A stretch of DNA of 64,000 nucleotides, taken from assembly GCF_031877795.1 (NCBI RefSeq), contig NC_133971.1, positions 8,843,973-8,907,972 of the forward strand. The letters run 5' to 3'. This document shows positions 11,317 through 22,586 of the stretch, piece after piece. Source of the stretch: Strix aluco (taxonomy: Eukaryota > Chordata > Aves > Strigiformes > Strigidae). The position numbers were made by a program, and so were the translations under genes. The notes below the pieces were generated by a model. The model ran no database searches. It saw only the letters and a list, made by a program, of their open reading frames with translations, and was not told where the DNA came from. Each line of letters begins with the position of its first letter. The first letter of the stretch is position 1.

Positions 11317-12865
11317 CTTGTCTGGGCCTCAGTGCTGTTTGAGCTCCTCCGACATCAGAAAGTCCCAGCACAGGCCTTTCTTGATGGGTGGCTGTATAAG
11401 ACTTAGATTTTCCTTTTGAGCAGAGCTCTAGGCTTTGGTTTCAGGATATGACTTCTGTAAAAGCTTCTGTTTTCATCATTACTAGTCCAGAGGAAGCTTG
11501 CTGTTCAGTTCCCTGAGGGGGAAGATCAGGAATTAGTTTCAGCTAAATGATTTCTCAGTTTTCTAAAGAAGCATTCTGTCACTTGGAAATAGAAGTATAA
11601 TTTTAATTTCATTATTCAAATAATGTCTTCTGGTAGGTGCGTTTTGGTCTAAGAGAGGTTCCTGCCTGTAGGAATAATATACTGATAAATGGAGCATAAA
11701 TTGTGAAATGCTCCTATTTTGTGTGAGATCACTGAGCAAAGCCACCCTGACAGAGCTTGACTAGATACACAGCATCTTTTGTTTTCAGACCATTGTTCTG
11801 ATTCAATCTGCAAAGGTAAGGGCTTTACTATTTAAAACTGTAGCACATTACAGGGAATGGCTGCTGATACTTTAAAATACTTAGTCATAGCTGGGTTGTA
11901 TAAGTACAATATAAAAACCGTTCACATGGAGAGATCTTTGCATTTTAGCTTACTCAGTCAAAGTGTCTCAGGTAGTTGTGTTTTCTGTTTGGGCCTCATG
12001 TAAAAGGTCAGAAGGCTTTCCTCCTCTTCAGAAGACTAACACGGTGTAAGCCGAGGCAAAGCATGGAGAGTTTCAGGCACACATTGTTTTCGAAAGTCTT
12101 TTCAAGACTGTCTTCATGCATAATTTTGTTTGAGTCTCTCTATTCTGCAAACAGTGAGTTAAAAGAATTCGCATCCCTGTGGTCAATTCAAACTAGATGA
12201 TTAGCTTAAGAGAGGAGATACCACTTTAGTTTGAGCTAATTCTGCCCTACTTGTGAAGGCAAGCTCAAAAACCCCCAGATTTCTGTGGTCCAAAATCTAG
12301 CACTGCCAGTTTCATTTCCATTTAAGTGTAAAGCACTGAGCAGCTGACAAGGGTGGCTGTTGATGGATGAAGCTCCAAGAAATAGAGATGGCGGCTCTCT
12401 TCTGTCAGTCTCGAGCGATCTCAGCATAGGTGAATTGTTTTTACTTAACAGCTCTGAAAGCAATGACGCAGAGTTTTCATGCTTTAGCCAAGTGCAGTTT
12501 TGTTGCAGGGCAAGCTGGTCAGACTTTAGAATCTGGTTTATGCAGGTGAGACTTTGCTGTGGTTTGTTTCTCTCCAAAGATCTCTTGGGTGTGCAGCCTA
12601 ACAGGAGCAAAAGCAACTTAAGCTAGGTCAGGAAAGAACCTCATGCATTAGCAGACTCTCCTTTAGTGACCTCTGAGACCATTTTGCATTCAAACTATCA
12701 AAAAAACGATAAAGATTTTGCTACTTGTGTTTGATTCTCAAATCAAACTATAGAATTTTGTTTTTACATCTGTAAAGGGGTTCTCTGAAGTGCTCTGTAA
12801 TTACATCTTAATATACATTCTTACAAACTGACTAATGTTTTCTTCTGTATTGGTGTTGTTTTCAG

Positions 12866-12965
12866 AATACACAGATGATAATGCCCCGATTCCTAAGAAC
12901 TTGTCAGTAATTGTTAGAAGAATCCCCGCTGGAGGAGTTGAAGCTACCAGCAAAACATGTGTTAT
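12866..12965 (+). pseudogene. RBBP6-like DWNN exon (left copy, no first exon found)
   Basis: A 100-bp exon bounded by TTTTCAG and GTAAGT encodes YTDDNAPIPKNLSVIVRRI and then a GGV..TSKT segment, the second half of the DWNN ubiquitin-like domain of RBBP6. Length and phase equal the exon at 59182-59083 in the other arm. There is no stop. The exon encoding the first 55 residues is not found upstream, because arm homology ends at 8878, and the third and fourth exons are not seen downstream after homology ends near 13335. It is most simply a stranded exon of a partial duplicate. A first exon outside the window cannot be excluded. Confidence 0.7.
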
Positions 12966-13884
12966 GTAAGTACCCATGAAGCATTATATTCTTTGTGAGG
13001 GCTTTCAGTGTGTTAACTTTATTAATGGATATTAGTTTACAGAGGCATTTGGAGTGTATCTTCCTTGTTAAAGCTGCGTGGGGTAGATTTTAATAGCCCT
13101 GCTGGGACATGGGGTTCAAGCTCCCACAGTGGTGACTTTTAAGATGATTCTATTGGTTTTGTTCTTGGGGCTGATTTTTCCGAGAGCCAAGTTGTAGGTC
13201 CTGTTTCCTCTGTGGGAAGAGAATCCTTGTTATATGTATTTGTTTTTATTGCTTTTATAGTAAGGACAGATACACATTGTAGCGTAAATACATAATTTGT
13301 TCCCATCTCAGAAGAGTTTGATTCTCAGAAGAATCAGAAGAAGCTAGTATCAGTTTTAAAATATCAGCAGAATGACTTGCAGAATGCATTACAGCCCAGT
13401 TATGTCACTTTTTGGTTACAATAAAAAGTTTTCAGTGAACTCTCCAATGTAATGAGATTTCCAGTGGTAGCTGGACATTAGCAGAGAAAAGACTAGTGAT
13501 AGAAAAAAGCTACCAGTAAAAGCTTGCTGATAGTTAACGTTTATAAAAAATAACATATCAGTGGGTTTAATTTTGAAAAGACAGGTAGGACATTAAATCT
13601 TTGGAACTGATGCAATGTGGGGAGGTACTGATACAGTATACTTCATATTTACTAAATTTCATGGTCAATGATTATGCTAGGAGCTATAGTTACTGCACAC
13701 CTGGGGATAATTGTAAAATTGATCAGGTAAGACATTGAAGTTTATAAAGAATAGGCTTTGTTCTCCACACCCTAGAAAATAACTAGAACGTCCTGGACCA
13801 TAAAGACAATGTATAGAATTGTGTTGAGAATGAGTTATTTGACAACCTGACAAAGTGATCCATCAGTTAACTTGGCAATGAAAC

Positions 13885-14255
13885 CAACTTTTGGGTGTCC
13901 TGAAAGTGAACTGTCTTCATTATAATACTAAAAAACACACCCACCGGTCAAAAAGACCCCTGCCCGGGTTAAGACCCTTCCCCCGAGCATGCGTAGTAGT
14001 AGATGCATTAGGTAAGCTGTATTATAATTGTATGTTAATCACTAACCAATCAGTACCTAATAGGCGTGTTATGGAAAAGTACTAACTTCTGACTTTTGTG
14101 TATAAAAGGAGCATGAAAACCTACTGTTGGTCTGCTTGACTTGTGGAAAAGTCCACTGAGCACCCATGCCTGAATAAATACCATAAATACAGGCCTGAAG
14201 AAATACTTCTCGTTGTGCATTAAGGGCATAACAACCGGTAACGATTGAGTTCAGT
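13885..14255 (+). mobile_element. LTR-like element with TATA box and poly(A) signal
   Basis: The block contains TATAAAAGGAG at 14101, AATAAATA at 14173 and GC-box-like CCCGGGTTAAGACCC near 13965, in U3-R order and in a promoter-like arrangement unlike the AT-rich flanks. A TG...CA edge pair is possible (about 13898 to 14232), but no target duplication could be found, so the borders are approximate. Other homologous LTRs in the window were not seen. Confidence 0.45.
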
Positions 14256-14259
14256 AGTG

Positions 14260-16099
14260 AAAGCCCTCGAGTGTTTGGCCATGGGATTTGCCCCAAAAGC
14301 GTTCTGTTTGAAAGTACTCTAAATTAAAGCAACCTTTTAGGGCTTCCTGCTTGCAGAGAGTATTTTGTTCAAAAAGTGCCGTTGTTTATAGGTACTGTTG
14401 CTGGGGTATTTAACAGTACAGAGATAGTAAATAGTAATAGTAATAATTCACCTTGGTTTTCAGTGGAGGTGACTATCACATTTTAAATACCGGGTTAGAG
14501 GTTGAGCATCCTGTACTTCTGATGGTTAAAACAAGAACAAACCAAAATTAGTATTGGATTTCACTTCCTGGGCATGTCAAGGCGTTCTTGGTGGACTTCA
14601 GGTGTTTTCTGCACAAGGTAAAATACGCTTTCCAATTAAGGCACTCAGATGTTTACTTCCCAGAGTCAAAGAGCACAGGTCCGTAATAGTCATGGAATGT
14701 GGTCATCTTGCGTTTTCTAAGCGTGGTCCAGGGAACTTACTTAGGGTAGAGCCTCTTTGATAAGACAGACACAAATACTGAAATTGGTCTGACTGCCTCT
14801 GGCAAAATGCAGTAGTGCAAACACTCACCACTTATTCACTACGACTTATGTCGATCTATCACATGTCAGAACCTTCTAGAATAACCATAAGGCTGCTTGC
14901 GCTTCATTTTCTTTCCTTTACTATTGATACCTGATAGTTTTCTATCATATGGGGTCTTGCATGCCTGTAGGAAGTTGGATACTGTGGAAAACGTCGATTT
15001 GAAAAACAAGAGAAAAGACACCATTTTGCATATGGTTATTCTGTCAGGGAGTTTCAGATAGACCTTTTTGTTGTTTTTAATATATTGACAGCTGAAGCAT
15101 GGCTTGGTCGGGGAAAAAAAAAGGTCTTCTTATGGTTTATCTTCCACACGCTGGATCAGGATCATGGCAGAGTGGCTCTTTTGGGTCTAATCCTCTTGCG
15201 TGTGCCCTTTTAAGTAGTTCAGCTGTGAGGCTTCCTCACTTAGTTTTTATTTTCCCTCTGCTGTGCCTGCCTGCCAGGGTGGGCTGCTGATCGCCACCAA
15301 GGTTTCTTGTGCCATGTAGCGATTGTTTCTTCGTTGTTTCAAAACGATGTCTTCTGGAGTAGCTGCCTTCTGAGATTTCTTTTCTAGCTCTGTAGTAGCG
15401 GAAGGAGAAGAAAACATGCCCCTTCTGATTTTTATCATTCTTCCCTTGATGAATTTCCATAGTAGTTTTATTAAAAACCTTGGGAAACATCTAACATAAA
15501 TAGCATGACATTACAATGGCGGAGCCCTTTGGGCTTCTGGAAAGCACAGGGAGAAGGGGAGAGGTTTCTGCTGTGAAGTTAGTAGTGAAAGGGAGACTTG
15601 CGTTTCTGAGTTCATCCCTAGCTGTGCCGTACACTGGCAGATTGGTTGCTGATTCCCTGCAATAGAGTGTGTCTAACTCTCTGAGATCACACAGTCGATA
15701 TGAAACCAAGGCCTAAAGCTACATCATCTTCAAATTTGAGTCTTCCTCACCACTCACTGCCTCCACGAGGTGTTTTAATCTCCTCTTTGGCTATTTGTCC
15801 CCTCTCCCAAGTCAACCAAACAGGAAGGTAGTATATGTGTAAATAAATCAGAAGAGATCTCATACTTCCTTTCTGAAATCTTTTTAAACTCAGCCTTCTG
15901 TTTGTTAGCGTGCCTTCAACATTAGATTGAAAGTTAATTTCTGTCTTGTGTCCGCTTTCCACCTCAGTGAAGGAGCTGGAATTTGGAGGTGCTCTCTGGG
16001 AGCAGCCTGAAATCTGTCACAGGGCAGGGCTGCAGCTGAGCTCTTGTGAGTGCACTCCTGCAAGTGGACTCTGACTGGGCTGTGGAAGGGATCTTGCCT
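14260..16099. other. No recognisable gene
   Basis: Only short frames without family matches. Nothing supports a gene, RNA or named repeat between the LTR-like element and the FOXJ1-like fragment. Confidence 0.4.
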
Positions 16100-16129
16100 T
16101 ATGCCCACTTGGAACAAGAAGGGATCTGC

Positions 16130-16824
16130 GCTGTTGGATTCAGTGAGGACCTGCCCCTGGGGACAGTCCATGTGCTGACCTGCTCCTGCCCCTGGGGACA
16201 GTCCATGTGCTGACCTGCCCCTGCCCCTGGGGACAGTCCATGTGCTGCCCGTCTCCTGTCAAGTCCAGGTTGCCTGTTGTGGGTTGTTTGCAGGCGTGAG
16301 CTCCAGATCCTCAAAATGGAGACTTCTCCCTTCAGGCTGGAGAATTCTCCCGTCAGGCTGGTGTCAAAGATGGCTTCCCAGTCCAAGTGCCCTTCCAGTG
16401 ATCCCAGCTCAGTCTGCTCATCCTGGCTCAGCAAGGCAGGGTTGGAAAGCTGAGGCTCCTTAGCCATTTGCTTGAGCGAGGCCTGCTTGCGCTTGTGCCC
16501 TGCTGGATTGGAGTTCAGGTTGCCGGTGACTTCTTCAGACTCTTCCAGCAGCTGCCACAACTCCACATTAATGTTGAGGATGTTATTGGAGGTGGAAGCC
16601 GAAGCAGATGGGCTGGTGACACGCTGTGCTTCTTGCTGGGCTCTTTTGGTGAAGGCCGGGTGGATCTGCACTGGGGTCATTCTCCGCTTTTTGGAGACAC
16701 CGTTCTTGAGCCAGTTGGCGTATTGGGGGTCAAGCTTCCAAAAGCCACCTTTCCCTGGCTTGCCCTTCTCCCGAGGCACCCTGATGAAGCACTTGTTCAA
16801 GGAGAGGTTGTTCCGGATGGAATT
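16130..16824 (-). pseudogene. FOXJ1-like fragment (half forkhead domain plus C-terminal region)
   Basis: FOXJ1 is the forkhead factor that drives motile-cilium genes. From a splice-acceptor-like junction (GGGTCCAG before 16824) the minus strand encodes forkhead helix 3 and wing 1 ([16 protein letters not shown], then [16 protein letters not shown]), the basic KKRRM, the [16 protein letters not shown] block, GHKRKQ, and the [18 protein letters not shown] block, in FOXJ1 order. The exons for the first half of the forkhead domain are absent; only about 95 bp separates this from a Topors-like relic. The recognition-helix His of NSIRHN is Asn. After GEFSSL a short local duplication shifts the frame, and a three-unit tandem repeat (16148-16246) destroys the tail. 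The intron-type junction argues against a retrocopy. Confidence 0.75.
16148..16246. repeat. Three-unit minisatellite in the FOXJ1-like tail
   Basis: Units of 29, 35 and 35 bp (16148-16176, 16177-16211, 16212-16246) share CCCCTGGGGACAGTCCATG. On the minus strand the unit encodes HMDCPQGQ, a FOXJ1 C-terminal motif, so the repeat grew out of coding sequence. Neither 29 nor 35 is a multiple of three, so each copy changes the frame. Confidence 0.8.
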
Positions 16825-16917
16825 CTGGACCCAAAAGGGAAAAAAAAAACAGGTTGAATGCTCGTCTGCTGCTGCAGCCACTACCTGTGTGGAGAGGCTG
16901 ATTTATACAGTCCCAAG

Positions 16918-17050
16918 ACTCTCCCCAGCCCTGCAAGAGGCCATGAAGAGCCTTGTGAAGACATTAGATGGTGAAGAAGCTAGAGACCGCTTCGCCGGCA
17001 GCACTAGTAGGGCTGCAGCAACTCTTTTTTCAAGGGCTCTACAAAGTGTT
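16918..17050 (+). pseudogene. Relic of a Topors-like 3' end
   Basis: CTCCCCAGCCCTGCAAGAGG at 16921 and CCGGCAGCACTAGTAGGGCT at 17006, then CTTTTTTCAAGG, match in order the last codons, stop codon and 3' UTR of the two full Topors-like genes in this window (compare 38592-38660). A stretch of about 52 bp not found in the intact genes separates the two blocks. Nothing upstream resembles the rest of the gene. It is therefore a third, nearly erased Topors-like copy, joined tail-first to the FOXJ1-like fragment. Confidence 0.7.
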
Positions 17051-17559
17051 GGTTAATGTTTATAGGCATATTAAGTTATTTGAGAAGGAGCATATATCTT
17101 CCCACAAATGCAGGGGAGGAATGGAGGGGCAGAGACTGTCAGAGTTCACAAAGACATGTTAACCCTTTATCAAACTCTGTCACTCTGAGCCCAGAAAAGC
17201 ATAAGAAACTGATCCCACAGTCTTTGCTCCTTCAGCACCATTTGGATAAGCAGAATGATGGAAAACATCACTGAATCAATATTCCAGAAGAGTAAAGACT
17301 ATGAAAAACTAATTCTTATCACTATTTCTACAGGTATGGGGAGTTTAGGTCAAATAGTTTTAAACATGAGCCTGTACTGCTTTGGAATTTCTGTAAGACT
17401 AGTTCGATAATAGAGTTACAATTAAAAAAGCCTTAAAAATAGTGAGAACTAATAGCGCAAAGTGAACTTCACATTAGTCAGTTCACACAGGTCTTTCTTT
17501 AAAGCAAGTTATCAACACCTTGTTTTTAATCACATTGAAAAGGGAGATAGCACCTGGAG

Positions 17560-19250
17560 TTTTCTGGCACCCCAGATGGGACAGCTGCGAAGCCTGGCCC
17601 AGACCGTCTTGCCGGATGCTGGTGGGGAGAAGCTGCTCCCCAGATTCCAGTGCGAACCTACCTATTGTTCAGAGTCTCCATGAGTAATGTCCTCATCCAG
17701 AGCAGGTAAGCGACTCAAAGGTGCAACACATGATAAAGAGACATTGCATGGAGTATGGTAACAATAGGTGAAAGTGTTTTATAAGCTTTGTGCACATTTG
17801 GACAGTGATGACTTGAGTGCATGAAAGCGTGGTTGGTAGAGAATGTTGTTTTCAAGTAACAATATGGGAGCAGGACAAGGGCCAGGACAATGTGTGGAGG
17901 TTTCCCCTTGCTCCCCATTAGGATGCATCCTGAAAACACTGGAATAAGTTTGGTGGAGGTCCCCTTATAAGGGGAAAATTAAAGGAATAGTACACCCAGT
18001 GACGGCCAAAGTATAAATTGGAGGATGAGGAAAAATGGCCAGAGATGGGGACTTTGAAAAAAACACAGTTTTGTAACTCATGTTTTGCAGAAGGCTGGAT
18101 AAATGGGATGAAATCCCATAGGTGGATTTGTTCCTTACTGTAAGAAACGATCATGAAACAAGAAAAAAATGTAAACTGTTGGTATCAGATTCAAATTTAT
18201 TAATAACAATGGAGGATAGAAAGGAATTGCCTTGATGTCGCTCTGCTTGTCGTATTGGAAAAAAATATTTGAAAACGGAGGATAAAAAAGATGATGTGCA
18301 GTTGTTGGTTTCCCTAGGTAAAGATCAGGATAGCGTTGTTGAAAGCAAGGAAAAGGGGAACTGAAGTATTTAACCCCACTGCAGGCAGAACTCAGGCACA
18401 ACAGAATCCTGTGATTCAGGCTCCACTGCGCCAGGCAGTACGATCAGATGGAACACCTGTATATGTGAAAGCTCCTTCTTCAACCTCAGATTTAATGAAC
18501 TGGAAGGAGTCTGATGGGTCATATTGAGAAAATCTGGAGAAAATGTATGATAGTTGCAAACCATAATCCAGATTGGAATGATGTGCAGGTGTTGCTAAAC
18601 ACTTTGTTTCTGCCTGAGGGAAAGAGAACAGTGCTGGAAAAAGCTCAGGAGGAGACTGAGAGGCTAAATACAAGGGATGGTCCGGATAGTTTTATGCCAG
18701 CACAAAAGCCAGACTGGCATCTAAATACAGGGGTGGGCAGATTGATGAATAAACAGTATCAGCAGTTGACTACTTTGTTCGTAGGGCAGTCAGCACCAGA
18801 TATAAGAAGAAAGCTACAAAAAGTAGACAGCGTGTCTGGAACGTCAATATCTCAGTTACCAGAAAGTGCATACAAAGTATACAACAGTAGGGAAGAATTG
18901 GAGAAGGAGGCGAAACAAGAGAAACTAAAGGATAGGAAACAAAATGCTGCGATTTTAGCAACCACATTTGCTCAAGCACAAACCCCCTCTCAGGAAGAGG
19001 CTTCCCGAGAGGACGAGGGCATGGACAAGGAACAGGGGGAAATACAGAAAACAGAATCCCTCTGGGAAAGGATCAGTGTGCAATCTGCAGGTAAAAGGGA
19101 CATTGGAAAAATGAATGCCCCAAGAGACAATCAGTTAATTGGATACCATCATCTGCACCCATTTCGGAGGCAGACTGACTTATGATTGGTATGAAAGATT
19201 CGGATTGATGGGGTCCAGAGGTTGAGGAATTAGACTCCCCAGCCAAACCT
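17560..19250 (+). pseudogene. gag: Endogenous retrovirus gag (MA, CA, NC), decayed
   Basis: Plus-strand broken frames give an MA-like piece (EEKWPEMGTLKK, near 18020), a CA start (APLRQAVRSDGTPVYVK, near 18422), a long open CA C-terminal domain at 18514-19100 (NPDWNDVQVLLNTLF, then RRKLQKVDS), and a zinc knuckle (CAIC...GHWKNECP, 19079-19120) interrupted by a stop. The arrangement and motifs are those of gammaretrovirus-like gag. A TGGCACCCC...GGGAC string near 17566 could belong to the leader. Stops and frameshifts make it non-functional. The same family supplies the inverted gag at 47.2-49.3 kb, at only moderate similarity. Confidence 0.8.
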
Positions 19251-19254
19251 CTTG

Positions 19255-21540
19255 CAGTTAAGCTAGGGAATGAGACAGTTAAATTCCTAGTTGATACAGG
19301 GGCAACGTATTTTGTACTATATAGTTGCAAAGGATGCATAAGCAAATTCTCTGTGTCAGTGATTGGTGCCATGGGAAACTAAGAAATCAGACCTTTCTTT
19401 CAACCAGTTAAGTGCAAAATTTGGAATAAAATACTCACAAATTTTTGTACACGCCGAATGTCCATTACCTCTGATGGGAAGGGATTTCTTAAATAAGTTG
19501 GAAGCACAAATAATGTCCTTTGATCAGGACAAAGTTTGAGTACATATTCTGCAAAACAAGGCTTGGGAGGCAGAAGTATATGTGTTACAGGAATTATTAG
19601 AGATGAAAGATTCTGGAAATAAGGGAAAGCAAATTGAAGTCTCCTCGGAGATTATGGATGCAGTGGTCCCTTTTGTCTGGGCAACTGAGAAGCCTGGAAA
19701 AGCTAAGTCAGCAGAACCAGTAAGAGTGGAGTTGAATCCAGGAGCAAAGCTGGTAAGATGAAAACAATATCCTGTGAAATTGAAGGCTCTTGTTGGACTG
19801 GAGCTTATAGTTAATAACTTTTAAAAATAGGGACTGTTGTGAGAGTGTCAATCTGAATATAATACTCTGATTTTGCCTGTTAAACAGCCACATTCACAGG
19901 AATACCATTTAGTAAAAGATCTGAGAGCTATTAATTAAATAGTGACTCATATACATCCAGAGGCACCCAACGCTTACACTTTGTTAACAACGATAGTTGA
20001 TTCAGATGTTTAATGGACTTAAAAGATGCCTTCTTCTGCATTCCACTGGAAGAACTTAGTCAGAAACTGTTTGCCTTTGAATGGGAAAGCCCTCCAGTAG
20101 GGCGCAAAATGCAGCTGTGCTGGACAGTACTTCCTCAAGGATTCAAGAACAGTCCTACAACCTTTGGTAATGTACTGGCAAAAGAAGCAGAGCAATGGCA
20201 ACATAAGAAGACTACAACTACCTTGTTACAATATGTAGATGGTATCTTGTTGGGGGCAGACACGCCTGAAGAATGTAAAGAGACAACTATCAGTCTACTG
20301 AACTTTCCGGGGTTAGCAGCATCCAGAGTGTCACAAACGAAAGCAGAAATTATGCAGAAAAATGTGATTTATCTTGAATTTGAGATATCCCAAGGAGAAA
20401 GAAAACTAGGAGTTGAAAGAAAGGAGGCAATTTGTCAAATCACTGCCCCCAAATCGAAAAGAGAACTCAGGTGATTTCTAGGGATGGGCAGATGGTGTCA
20501 TCTGTGGATACCTAATTTTGGGTGGATGGCCAAACCTTTGTATGAAGCTGTCAAAGGATCAGGAGAGTTACTGGAATGGACTCCAGAATGCCCAAAAAGA
20601 TTTGATGGAATAAAAATTACTGTCATGAGTGCTCCTGCCTTAGGTCTCCCAAATTTAACAAAACCTTTTAAACTTTAGGTGCATGAGAGAGGACATCAGG
20701 AACTGGGAGTGCTTGTACAAATGTTGGGGGATTGGAGAAAACCAGTAGCTTACTTTTCAAAACAGTTGGACAAGGTAGGCTCTGGATGGCCAGGATGTCT
20801 GAGAGCAGTGGCAGCTGCTGTATTGTTCATATAAGAGGCACGAAAATTGACCTTGGGACAGAAAATTACTGTTTATGTGCCACATACTGTTGCAGCAGTA
20901 CTGGACAGAAAGGACACCACTGGTTATCCCTGAGCAGGATGGTGCTATTAATACCAAGCAGTACTGCTGCAGCAAGAGGATATAGCAATGAAAGTATCCA
21001 GTGCATCGTTGTTACCTTTGCATAAGAAAGAAGAATTGGCACGATTGTTTACAGACTATTGAACAGGTATACTCCAGTCATTCAGACCTGAAGCATACTC
21101 CTTTACAGAATCCCAGCTGGGAGCTGTTTACTGATGGAAGCAGCTCCATTGTGAAAGGAGAACGGAAGGTTGGATATGCCGTTGTCACCCTAAAAGAAGA
21201 AATAGAGACACAAGCACTGCCAGTAAGCACATCCTATCAGAAAGCTGAATTAATTGCTTTTAAACACAAGCTCTGGAATTATCAGAAGGAAAGTGGGCTA
21301 ATGTCTATACTGACTCGAAATACAAGCTCATGGTGCAATTTAGAGAAAGTGGGTTGTTATCTTTGCAGGGGAATCCTATAAAATACAGTGAAGAAATTAT
21401 GAAATTACTTGAGGCCATTAATAAACCTAAAGAAAGAGCAGTGGTACACTGCAAAGCACATTGATCCGGACAAACTGATGTGATTATAGGAAATAGAAAA
21501 GCAGATGAGGCTGCAAAAAGAATTGCTTTTTTTAAAGAAC
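19255..21540 (+). pseudogene. pol: Endogenous retrovirus pro-pol (protease, RT, RNase H), decayed
   Basis: In order on the plus strand: a protease active-site motif (FLVDTGAT, 19283-19310); RT in the open frame 20013-20474, with MDLKDAFFCIPL, VLPQGFKNSPTTFG and LLQYVDGILLG; and RNase H with WELFTDGSS (21119) and, after a frame change, VYTDSKYK (21304). The catalytic YVDD motif reads YVDG, losing one metal-binding Asp. Several stops and frame changes interrupt the rest. It continues without a gap into the integrase part, which is also present in the inverted arm. Confidence 0.85.
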
Positions 21541-21559
21541 TTTAAAAATCAACGCCCCT

Positions 21560-22375
21560 AAATAGACAGAAAAAAGAAAACAAGTTGGCCGAACCATTAA
21601 AATGCATAAACACTGCCAAAGGATGGTGAGTAACCCCGGCTGGACAATGTGTGGTAACTCCACAAATAATGAGGGAGTTAATGGAGAGAACCCGTAAGAG
21701 TACACATAAGCTGTAAAGGCATATGCTGTAGGAATCAATATGATTGTGTTACACAACGATGTGAAATTTGTATCAAAAATAATCCTAAAATGCAAAGGAG
21801 ATCCCCTCCCAGAGAGGTGAAGAGATTTTATGCCTGGGGAATGCTGGCAAACTGATTTTTCCAAAATACCTAATTGAAATGGATATACGTATTTGTTGGT
21901 AACTGTTGATGCTTTTTCAGGATGGCCTGAAGCTTTCTCATGTGGCAACAATAAAGCAAGAGAGGTGGCAAAAATTTTATTAAAAGAAATTCAACTGACG
22001 TTTAGGGTAACAGAAGGATTCTCTTCAGATTGTTGCAGAAATAGTTCAAGAAGTGTCAAGATTTTTACAGATTAGGGGGGATTTGCACACTCCATGCAGG
22101 CTGCAGTCTAGCGGAAAAGTGGAGAGGATGAATCAGACAACAAAGAGGCAGACTGGAAAATTGTGTCAGGGAACCCAGATGAAGTGGACATAGCTTTTGC
22201 CTCTACCATTATTAAGAATTAGAATAACTCCTAGAGTTAGAGAAGGAGTTCTACCATTTGAAATTTTGTGTGGGAAACATTACACTGCAAATTTAACAAG
22301 GAAGGAAACCCAAATGCATCTTAAATGTGATGAGATTTTGAGTGATTACCTCTTGTCTTTGGCAAGAGTTCTCAC
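21560..22375 (+). pseudogene. Endogenous retrovirus integrase region (left arm)
   Basis: Plus-strand broken frames give the zinc-binding region (CCRNQYDCVTQRCEIC, near 21727), parts of the catalytic core (VDAFSGWPEAF, near 21904), SGKVERMNQT (near 22113) and a terminal GVLPFEILCGK stretch (near 22240). Order and spacing are those of a gammaretrovirus-like integrase; stop codons interrupt it. It continues from the RT region on its left and ends about 170 bp before the 3' flank of the Topors-like gene. Confidence 0.75.
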
Positions 22376-22586
22376 CTCTCTCCTGTGCGAGGAGGCACTA
22401 CAGACATGGCCGTGGGGCTCCGGAGGCCCATGGCCGTGCCCCCCAGCAGGTGGGTGTCACCCAGAGTGGGGCAGGTGGGACAGGGAGAGGCACCAGGAGA
22501 AGGGGGAGAAAGCAGCACCCAGAGATGGGGTCAGAGAAATAGCAATTTATTGTCTTTTCCTTGAAAAAAGACAAGCTGCAGCCCTG

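Larger units (their letters stand above)
8878..13335 (+). repeat. Left arm of outer inverted repeat (RBBP6-like duplication)
   Basis: This segment matches the reverse complement of about 58925-61690 in order, apart from two LTR insertions (9870-10273 and 10425-11316). Shared blocks include the CTGCTCAATCTGCAGAT stretch near 8900, the ACATTGTTTGACTTCACC stretch near 9170, the 9600-9870 block, the 12240-12620 block, the 100-bp DWNN exon, and intron sequence to about 13335. The exon differs at about 13 of 100 positions between arms, so the duplication is old. Homology stops at 8878, some 185 bp short of where exon 1 ends in the other copy. Confidence 0.8.
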
